In this document: in pieces, positions 1 to 5,068 of the stretch
Layout: every line of letters begins with the position of its first letter
How positions within the stretch are numbered: position 1 is the stretch's first letter
Assembly: GCF_905371695.1 (NCBI RefSeq)
Contig: NZ_CAJPMA010000104.1
Span: 1 to 5,068 of the forward strand
Length of the DNA: 5,068 nt
Origin: an uncultured Campylobacter sp.
GTDB taxonomy: Bacteria > Campylobacterota > Campylobacteria > Campylobacterales > Campylobacteraceae
Direction of reading: 5' to 3'
The notes under the pieces: model-generated
Databases searched by the model: none
What the model saw: only the letters and a program-made list of their open reading frames with translations
What the model was told of the DNA's origin: nothing
Position numbers and translations under genes: made by a program

Positions 1-1430
1 GCGACGGCGGAGCCAGCCAGCTCGCCTTTACGCTGCCGCCCGATACCGAGGTAGAGCAGACGTCCGAACGTTTGGAGCGGGTGGCTAAAATTTTGCGCGA
101 GCATCCGGCGGTACTTTTAACCTTCGCTACCGCCGGCGGCGAGGACGAAAATCAAGGCAAAATTTTAGTTCGCCTAGCGCCGCACAAAGAGCGCTCTATC
201 ACGCAAAAAGAATTTGAAGACGAAATGCGCGAAAAAATCGCGAAATTTAGCGATATGAAATTCGCCTTTAATAACGAAATGGCGCAAGCCGACGTATCCG
301 TGCTGCTCGCAAGCCAAGACGACGAGGCGCTAAAATCGGCCGCGCTGGCGCTAAAACGCCAAATGAGCGAGGTTGCGGGCGTGAAAAATCCGCGCATAGA
401 GGAGCCTTTGTTAAAACCTCAAATCGAAATAAAGCTACTGTCAAAAGAGGCGGCGAGGCTGGGCGTAACGGCGCAAAGCCTCTCAAATACGCTCATGATC
501 GCCACGATCGGCGATACGGATGCTAGCCTAGCAAAATTTAACCTGCCAGATCGCCAGATCGCGATTCGCGTTAGGCTTTCGGATAAAGATAAAAACGATA
601 TCGAAATTTTACGCAAATTACCCGTCGCTACGCAATCAGGTGCCGTAGTGCCGCTCTCTTCGGTGGCCGAAATTTCGTATTCGCAAAGCGAAGCTAGCTT
701 GCAAAGATTCGATAAAAAGCGCAAAATCGCCGTAGAGGCGGACTTGGAGCCGGGCTACGCGATAGGAAGCGTGCTTGATAGCGTAAATTCGCTGCCTATC
801 ATGCGCGAGCTGCCTGCGGGCGTGAGCGTACCCGAGTACGGCGATAGCGAGTTTATGAGCGAGATGTTTACGCAGTTTAGCATAGCCTTGGGGGCGGGGA
901 TTTTAATGTTTTTACTCGTGCTCGTGCTGCTTTTCGGCGATTTTTTACAGCCTATTACCATTTTTATCGCGCTGCCGCTGTCTTTGGGCGGAGCGGTCGC
1001 GGGACTTCTGCTTTACGGCGGCGCGCTGGATCTATCCTCGGTCATCGGAATTTTGATGCTAATGGCGATCGTGGGTAAAAACTCGATTTTACTCGTGGAT
1101 TTTATTATAGAAAAACGCGCCGCGGGTATGGCTAGGCACGACGCGCTGATAAATTCCGGAAGCGAGCGCATACGCCCCATCGTAATGACTACGATCGCTA
1201 TGGTAGCCGGTATGGCGCCGGCGCTATTTGCTAGCGGGGCGGGAACTAGCTTTCGCGCGTCGATGGCGGTCGCGGTCATCTGCGGGCTAATCGCCTCGAC
1301 GCTTTTAAGCCTTATTTTCGTGCCGGTAGTTTATTCGCTAATAGACGATTTCAAGGCGTTTATCGCGCCTAAACTCGCGAAATTTACGGACGTTACGGAC
1401 GAGGATAAAAGGCTAGGCGAAGGAATTTAA
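1..1430 (+). CDS. RND efflux pump inner-membrane subunit, C-terminal part (5' end outside window)
   Basis: Inner-membrane, proton-driven subunit of a tripartite RND exporter (HAE1/AcrB type), which normally works with a periplasmic adaptor and a TolC-like outer-membrane channel. The frame is open from base 3 and enters from the left edge, so about 475 of the usual 1000-1050 residues are present; a TTG at 72 is only an internal leucine codon. In the fragment, residues 1-290 are the second periplasmic (porter and docking) half, opening with the family-like stretch LPPDTEVEQT. Five membrane segments follow, matching TM8-TM12, at about 292-313, 317-340, 344-368, 392-411 and 420-448. The proton-relay lysine (AcrB K940 equivalent) is K359 in AIVGKNSILLVDF, and RPIVMTT in TM11 carries the conserved threonine. 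The C-terminal SLIFVPVVYSLIDD is typical of the family. The adaptor gene probably lies upstream, outside the window. Substrate cannot be told; general HAE1 assignment is secure, but a CmeB or CmeF name is not. Confidence 0.93.
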   Translation, partial: DGGASQLAFTLPPDTEVEQTSERLERVAKILREHPAVLLTFATAGGEDENQGKILVRLAPHKERSITQKEFEDEMREKIAKFSDMKFAFNNEMAQADVSVLLASQDDEALKSAALALKRQMSEVAGVKNPRIEEPLLKPQIEIKLLSKEAARLGVTAQSLSNTLMIATIGDTDASLAKFNLPDRQIAIRVRLSDKDKNDIEILRKLPVATQSGAVVPLSSVAEISYSQSEASLQRFDKKRKIAVEADLEPGYAIGSVLDSVNSLPIMRELPAGVSVPEYGDSEFMSEMFTQFSIALGAGILMFLLVLVLLFGDFLQPITIFIALPLSLGGAVAGLLLYGGALDLSSVIGILMLMAIVGKNSILLVDFIIEKRAAGMARHDALINSGSERIRPIVMTTIAMVAGMAPALFASGAGTSFRASMAVAVICGLIASTLLSLIFVPVVYSLIDDFKAFIAPKLAKFTDVTDEDKRLGEGI

Positions 1431-1436
1431 AGCAAA

Positions 1437-1459
1437 GAGGCGGAGCAAATATCCGCCTC
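1437..1459 (-). terminator. Hairpin between convergent genes, probable intrinsic terminator
   Basis: GAGGCGGA at 1437-1444 pairs perfectly with TCCGCCTC at 1452-1459 across a 7-base loop, giving a GC-rich 8-bp stem. Read on the minus strand the stem is followed by TTTGCTTTAAA, a broken T-rich tail, and it starts 13 bases after the receptor stop codon, so it best serves the siderophore operon. On the plus strand it starts 6 bases after the RND stop codon but is followed by GGGCAAAATTA, a poor U-tract. It may still block transcription in both directions, being the only hairpin in the 42-bp gap. Confidence 0.7.
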
Positions 1460-1472
1460 GGGCAAAATTAGA

Positions 1473-3587
1473 TTAGAAATTGTAGCTAAAACTTATGTTA
1501 AACATTCTAGGGTCGCCGTATACCATACGGTTTGCGCCGATACCTTCGTAATATTTTTTATTAAAGACGTTATCCACGTTTAGTTGAACGTCGAAATTCT
1601 TACCGATTTTATAACCGAACATTACGTTCGCCAGCGTATAGGCGTCCTGCTCGATCTTGTTTGCTCCGCTACCGGTATAAGCTTTGCTTTTATACATTAA
1701 CCCCGCGCCCATTCTAAAATTTTGCACGCCGTATTTAGCGAATAAATTTGCCGTAGTGCGAGACGAGTCGGTGCTATATTTTTCTCCTTTGGCGTCTTTG
1801 GCGTTAAAGCGCGTTAGTCCCACGCTTAGGCTTATATTATCGGTTATTTCGCCGTTTACGTCAAGCTCGAAGCCCTTGCTTACGACGCCTTTTTTGGCCT
1901 CGTAAATACTAGCGCCCGTTCTTGGATGTATGCGCGTCGTTTTTTCGCCTACGCCGTCTTGTACGATCTTAAATACGCCGAGCGCCGCAGAGAGCTTACC
2001 GCCGAAATATTCGCCTTTCACGCCCGCTTCATAATCTTTACCCTCGATCGGATCTAAATATTTATCGTTTGCGTCTTTTACGCTTTGCGGTTTAAATATA
2101 CTCGTGTAACTGGCATATAACGTGTGGTTCGCGCCTACGTCGTACGTAAGTCCTAGATAAGGCGTGATTTCTTGCGTAAAATTTCGATTGCCGTTGCCGC
2201 CAGTTACTTCGTATTTCCAGTAGCTCATTCTCGCGCCGACTAAAAATTTCAAATCCTCGGTTATAGAAAATTTATTCGCCAGATAAACAGCCTTTTGCGT
2301 AGTTTTATCCGCGTTATTTTGATCGACGTAAGGCAATCTAGGATCGTCTATACGAAGGTTATTGAAATCTATGATCGTGCGCGCCCTAAACGCCATAGCC
2401 GCAGGCGAGGTGTTACCCCAAAGAGAGCTTACTTTATCGGAGGATTTTTTATAATTATTATACATAGCGCCGAAAACTAGCTCGTGAGGCAAGCTAAACG
2501 CTTCGTAAGGCGCGTTTACGTAAGCGTCTATGTTATGAATGTCTTCTTCTCTTTTATTGGCGTATATACTTAGATCGTTCACGTTTCCAGTTCCGTTAGG
2601 CCGGACCCTTCCGCCTACGTACATAATATTTGAATCAGTCTTTGCCTTGCGGTAAGAGTAGCTTAAATTTAAACTCGCTTCGTTTTCGAAATAGTGCCTA
2701 AAATCCGCGTAAAAATCGAGCGTTTTAATATCCCATCTAGTCCAAGGCTGCGAGAAAATTTGATTCTTGCTAAAATTCGTTCTTCGTCCGTCGGTATAAA
2801 ATGCGGGCATCCCGCCCCACCTAACGCCGTTGCGGTCCAAATCCTGATAAAACGTTCCTAAACTTAGCCACGAGTTATCGCCGATATCAGCGTCTACTAC
2901 GCCGTAAAGGGCTAAATTTTCGCGTTTGTAATAATCCATATAAGAGCGCGCCTTCTCTTTTGCGAAAGATAGCCTAGCGCGCACATTGCCGTCGTTTGTT
3001 ACGGGAGTTTGCACGTCGCCCGAAAGTCCGTATTTATCGTATGATCCGGCGCTTATTTTTAGATTACCGGTTAACTCTTTGGCATTTGCCCGCTTACGGA
3101 TAAAATTTAAACTAGCCGCGGGATTTCCCGCGCCTGATAGTAAGCCGTTTGCGCCCTTTACGACCTCTACGCGCTCGTAAGGAAGCAAGCTCATATCGTT
3201 CGCGCCTAGGCTAAATCCGCCGAAGCTCGGCATGGAATCAAGTAGGTAATAATCTATCGCAAAGCCGCGCGCCGTCGGATATACGCGCTCGTCCCATTTT
3301 ATTAGCGAAACGCCCGGCACCGAACGAAGCAATACCTGATAGTCGTTAATATTTAAGTCTTTTAGCTTAGCCTCCGTTAGAACCGTTAGCGACTGCGGCG
3401 TTTGACGCGACGTTAAATTTAGCCTAGTCGTACCTTTAACCAGTTCCTTTGAGCTATAACTCACGTCGTCTTTTCGCTGCTCGCTAGTTACCTCGACGCC
3501 TTCAAGCGCCTTTTCTTCGGCTAAAATTTGCGTTACGCCTAGCAAATTTAAAGCGACTATACCGGAAAGTAAAATTTTACCTTTCAT
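1473..3587 (-). CDS. TonB-dependent ferric-siderophore receptor (FhuE/FoxA-like)
   Basis: Outer-membrane beta-barrel receptor that binds a ferric siderophore and imports it with energy from TonB-ExbB-ExbD. The 704 residues are a usual full length. Residues 1-23 are a signal peptide (MKGK, hydrophobic core, likely cut after ILA). LEGVEVTS at about 28-35 looks like a TonB box. The plug spans about 45-165 and shows TPQSLTVLTE (63-72), the LRSVPGV segment (87-93), ARGFAIDYYLLDSMP (106-120) and ERVEVVKGANGLLSGAGNPAASLN (from 138), all hallmarks of the siderophore-receptor family. The remainder is barrel with alternating aromatic residues, ending NISFSYNF with the expected terminal Phe. ATG at 3587 is preceded by AAGGAG with a 6-base spacer. 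It overlaps the upstream PepSY gene by 4 bp and is likely translated with it and controlled by the same iron-responsive promoter. The plug resembles hydroxamate receptors (FhuE, FoxA, FpvB class), but the actual ligand is not determined. No frameshift is seen. Confidence 0.94.
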   Translation of the reverse strand: MKGKILLSGIVALNLLGVTQILAEEKALEGVEVTSEQRKDDVSYSSKELVKGTTRLNLTSRQTPQSLTVLTEAKLKDLNINDYQVLLRSVPGVSLIKWDERVYPTARGFAIDYYLLDSMPSFGGFSLGANDMSLLPYERVEVVKGANGLLSGAGNPAASLNFIRKRANAKELTGNLKISAGSYDKYGLSGDVQTPVTNDGNVRARLSFAKEKARSYMDYYKRENLALYGVVDADIGDNSWLSLGTFYQDLDRNGVRWGGMPAFYTDGRRTNFSKNQIFSQPWTRWDIKTLDFYADFRHYFENEASLNLSYSYRKAKTDSNIMYVGGRVRPNGTGNVNDLSIYANKREEDIHNIDAYVNAPYEAFSLPHELVFGAMYNNYKKSSDKVSSLWGNTSPAAMAFRARTIIDFNNLRIDDPRLPYVDQNNADKTTQKAVYLANKFSITEDLKFLVGARMSYWKYEVTGGNGNRNFTQEITPYLGLTYDVGANHTLYASYTSIFKPQSVKDANDKYLDPIEGKDYEAGVKGEYFGGKLSAALGVFKIVQDGVGEKTTRIHPRTGASIYEAKKGVVSKGFELDVNGEITDNISLSVGLTRFNAKDAKGEKYSTDSSRTTANLFAKYGVQNFRMGAGLMYKSKAYTGSGANKIEQDAYTLANVMFGYKIGKNFDVQLNVDNVFNKKYYEGIGANRMVYGDPRMFNISFSYNF

Positions 3588-4672
3588 ACCTTTCTCCTTT
3601 TAAAATTTGACCTTTTCATCCATAAATAAAACCCCGAAATTCCTAGAAATAGCGGCGCTAAGCCTGCTAAAAACCATAAAAATTTCGTAGTTTCGTTATA
3701 ATTTCCAAAATGCGCCTTACGAAACGACGATAGCAGTCGCTCCGTAAAATCCGCTTCGCTAATATCTTTGACCTGCTTTAAATTTCCGCTACCGTCGAAT
3801 ACGATTTGGCTTGAATATTCGTTGTGCAAGAAATTTTGATCCGCCTTGTAGCCAAAAAGCGTAATCGCCGCGTCGCCGCGCGGAAAAAGACCGATATAAT
3901 GAAGGTTAAATCCCGGAAAATTTTCTTGCGCTTTTTTAACTAACGCGTCTATTGAGAGGTTGCCTTCTATTTTTTGAGGCGCTAAATTTTGCGGCGGCGG
4001 CGTAAACAAGAATCTAAGATCCCACCAAGCCCCGCTAACGCTAACCGCTATCAAAATCGGCGCGCAACATACGCCCATCGCCTTATGCGCGTCGCTAGCA
4101 AAGGTAGTAAGCCTAGAAAATCGTAGCCGTAGCAAATTTCGCCAAAAATTACGGTACAACAAAAAGCCGCTAACGGCGATAAATATCGCAAAAATGCCCG
4201 TAAAACCGACGATAATCTGACCGGCGCGCTCCATCAATAACCCTTCGTGAATATGAACCAATACGCCGAAAAATCCTTCGTCGTGCGGACGCGGCTCGCT
4301 TTTTATATCGCCGCTAAACGCGTCTACGTAAATATCCTCCCACTCGCTACCGCCTTTTTTAATTAGCCAAACTCGGTCGGCTTTTTGCGGGCTCCTATCG
4401 ATATTCCAGCCGACGACGTCATAGCGCGGAAATTTTTGGTTAACGATTCGTTTTAACTCGTCGAACGTTTTTCGGCGATAATGAAAGTCGGCAAAGTCGG
4501 GTTTAATATTTATATGCGCCGAGACGTCCGTAACCTGCGGCGTAAAAATGCTGCCGATCTCGCTTTTATAAACTAAAATCGAACCCGTCGCGCATACGAT
4601 AATTAGCGGCAACGAAAAAACAAGCGATAAATAAGCATGAATTTTGGTAATCGCTTTAATCGGTAGCCGCAT
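3584..4672 (-). CDS. PepSY-associated TM protein, probable ferric-siderophore reductase (FoxB-like)
   Basis: Inner-membrane protein of the PepSY_TM family, several members of which reduce ferric siderophores at the inner membrane through bound heme. Numbering from the 4672 ATG gives 362 residues. Four membrane helices are visible at about 12-35, 151-174, 197-220 and 330-352. Two periplasmic PepSY-like regions lie between TM1 and TM2 (about 70-107, FDELKRIVNQKFP) and between TM3 and TM4 (about 239-275, LSIDALVKKAQENFPG). The family histidines are all in place at helix ends: H12 (KIHAYLSL), H140/H142 (LVHIHEGLL), H196 (DAHKAMG) and H321 (KAHFGNY); these are the likely heme ligands. C27 and adjacent C202-C203 are also near the membrane. 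An earlier in-frame ATG at 4690 would add six residues, but the 4672 ATG has AAAGGA at a 9-base spacing and suits the predicted transcription start better. It is the first gene of the operon and its TGA overlaps the receptor ATG. Family assignment is firm; reductase activity is inferred from family and context. Confidence 0.88.
   Translation of the reverse strand: MRLPIKAITKIHAYLSLVFSLPLIIVCATGSILVYKSEIGSIFTPQVTDVSAHINIKPDFADFHYRRKTFDELKRIVNQKFPRYDVVGWNIDRSPQKADRVWLIKKGGSEWEDIYVDAFSGDIKSEPRPHDEGFFGVLVHIHEGLLMERAGQIIVGFTGIFAIFIAVSGFLLYRNFWRNLLRLRFSRLTTFASDAHKAMGVCCAPILIAVSVSGAWWDLRFLFTPPPQNLAPQKIEGNLSIDALVKKAQENFPGFNLHYIGLFPRGDAAITLFGYKADQNFLHNEYSSQIVFDGSGNLKQVKDISEADFTERLLSSFRKAHFGNYNETTKFLWFLAGLAPLFLGISGFYLWMKRSNFKRRKV
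3588..3599 (-). promoter_or_regulatory. Ribosome binding site of the receptor gene, inside the PepSY gene
   Basis: On the minus strand AAGGAG occupies 3599-3594 with a 6-base spacer before the receptor ATG (3587-3585). It lies within the last codons of the PepSY gene (RRKV, then TGA at 3586-3584), and the stop and start share the sequence ATGA. This layout is typical of translational coupling, while the strong site would also allow independent high-level initiation of the receptor. Confidence 0.75.
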
Positions 4673-4681
4673 TTTGATTAT

Positions 4682-4687
4682 TCCTTT
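4682..4687 (-). promoter_or_regulatory. Ribosome binding site deciding the PepSY gene start
   Basis: AAAGGA on the minus strand, 9 bases before the ATG at 4672. The alternative ATG at 4690 is preceded by GCGCCTTAAA, with no purine-rich site, and would lie only about 6 bases from the predicted transcription start. This favours 4672 as the true start. Confidence 0.6.
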
Positions 4688-4702
4688 CATTTTAAGGCGC
4701 GC

Positions 4703-4708
4703 ATTATA
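4703..4708 (-). promoter_or_regulatory. -10 promoter element (TATAAT) of the siderophore operon
   Basis: A perfect TATAAT on the minus strand. No TTGACA-like box is present about 17 bases upstream (the sequence there is TAAAAG); instead, T- and A-rich tracts run back to about 4760, as in Campylobacter and Helicobacter housekeeping promoters. Transcription would start near 4696, giving a leader of about 24 bases to the 4672 ATG. The octamer ATTATAAT is its own reverse complement, so a plus-strand -10 could also be read here, but no plus-strand gene follows. Confidence 0.6.
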
Positions 4709-4731
4709 ATGAACGAATTATTAATCTTTTA

Positions 4732-4750
4732 TAAAACGATTATCAATTTT
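4732..4750 (-). promoter_or_regulatory. Fur-box-like operator
   Basis: Minus-strand AAAATTGATAATCGTTTTA matches the 19-base enterobacterial Fur consensus GATAATGATAATCATTATC at 13 positions by hand alignment, including an unbroken TGATAATC core. It lies about 24 bases upstream of the -10 box, roughly -36 to -54 from the predicted start, where a bound repressor could block RNA polymerase. A weaker 10/19 match (CATTAT half) overlaps the -10 box at about 4705-4723. Because the region is very AT-rich, chance matches are possible; the iron-uptake genes downstream make Fur control plausible. Confidence 0.5.
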
Positions 4751-5068
4751 TAATTAGAAAATTATCGTAATTTATAAAAAAAGGCGGCGATGTCGTAAAT
4801 TACGAATTAGCAAGCCGTAAGTTATCGTAGGCATTAAATATCTTTTGCGGCCACTTTATATTATTTTTTTGAAATAGGTGGGAATATAGTCTAAAAACGC
4901 GCGACGCAGGGCTGCTTGGGCGTAAATTTTAAATAAGGCGCCGCAAATAAAGCGGAAATTCGGCTGCCGATTTTAACTTTGCGCGTAAAAAGGTATTAAA
5001 AACTACGTTATGCGGGTTTAGGCGTTTAAAATTTATTTCGTTTTATATTAAAGATTAGAATAAAAAAT
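4751..5068. other. Non-coding stretch to window end, no gene supported
   Basis: Reading both strands by eye, every ATG, GTG or TTG start soon meets a stop, for example ATG TCG TAA at 4790 on the plus strand. The AT-rich stretch carries GC-richer islands such as GGCGCCGC at about 4938. Apart from the inverted repeat at 4765-4805 and a weak hairpin at 4956-4973, no tRNA, known RNA or mobile element was recognised. It may be the upstream region of a gene beyond the right edge. Confidence 0.55.
4765..4805. repeat. 10-bp perfect inverted repeat
   Basis: TCGTAATTTA at 4765-4774 and TAAATTACGA at 4796-4805 are exact reverse complements separated by 21 bases (containing AAAAAAAGGCGGCG). The arms are AT-rich and no T-run follows on either strand, so it is a poor terminator. 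It lies about 15 bases upstream of the Fur-box-like site and could be a protein-binding site or a structured RNA segment; chance is also possible. Confidence 0.45.

Noticed and set aside
152..1279. Open frames on the minus strand inside the RND gene
   Set aside because: All lie opposite strongly conserved RND sequence and give low-complexity translations without recognisable motifs.
72..1430. Treating TTG at 72 as the start of a 452-residue protein
   Set aside because: The frame stays open upstream to the left edge and encodes recognisable RND sequence there, so the gene is cut by the window and not started at 72.
1684..3180. Open frames opposite the receptor gene on the plus strand (1684-1905, 2295-2480, 2986-3180)
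   Set aside because: They are antisense to a clear full-length receptor, have no recognisable domains, and are expected by chance.
4772..4834. Minus-strand 20-codon frame starting at 4834
   Set aside because: It is very short and has no ribosome site, and the translation shows nothing recognisable.
4956..4973. Hairpin AAATTCGG/CCGATTTT as a terminator
   Set aside because: The stem has a mismatch and only a 3-bp GC core, the T-tract is broken by AAC, and no gene precedes it on either strand in the window.
5044..5049. TATATT as a -10 box for a gene to the right
   Set aside because: It is a weak match in very AT-rich DNA and the supposed downstream gene is outside the window.
4751..5068. CRISPR array, tRNA or insertion-sequence end
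   Set aside because: No regularly spaced repeats, no tRNA-like cloverleaf and no transposase remnants could be seen.

Overview
The window looks like a chromosomal segment of a Campylobacter-type epsilonproteobacterium (Campylobacterota). Signs are the frequent AAATTT/TTTTA runs in otherwise moderately GC-rich genes, AT-rich intergenic DNA, and a promoter with a clear -10 box but no -35 box. The relatively GC-rich coding DNA would fit the oral, higher-GC Campylobacter species (C. rectus/C. showae-like) better than C. jejuni. This is an inference from composition and style; species was not determined.

Layout: (1) Positions 1-1430, plus strand: the C-terminal part of an RND-family (HAE1/AcrB-like) efflux pump inner-membrane subunit, cut by the left window edge. 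(2) Positions 1437-1459: a perfect 8-bp stem hairpin in the 42-bp gap between convergent genes, the likely terminator, better suited to the minus-strand operon. (3) Positions 1473-3587, minus strand: a complete TonB-dependent siderophore receptor of the FhuE/FoxA type. (4) Positions 3584-4672, minus strand: a four-helix PepSY-associated membrane protein of the ferric-siderophore reductase (FoxB-like) type, overlapping the receptor gene by 4 bp (ATGA). (5) Positions 4673-4750: its promoter, with a TATAAT -10 box and a Fur-box-like sequence. (6) Roughly 4751-5068: non-coding DNA with stops in all frames, one 10-bp inverted repeat and no gene that I can support.

The two minus-strand genes form a compact iron-acquisition operon. 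The receptor would bring a ferric siderophore across the outer membrane using TonB energy. The PepSY protein, with four well-placed histidines likely to bind heme, would reduce the iron at the inner membrane so that it can be released in the periplasm and taken up as ferrous iron. No siderophore-synthesis or ABC-importer gene lies in the window, which fits use of siderophores made by other microbes. The RND pump points towards this operon and is probably an independent transcription unit. Nothing here is an evidently new system. The most interesting point is the minimal receptor-plus-reductase unit with its apparent iron control.
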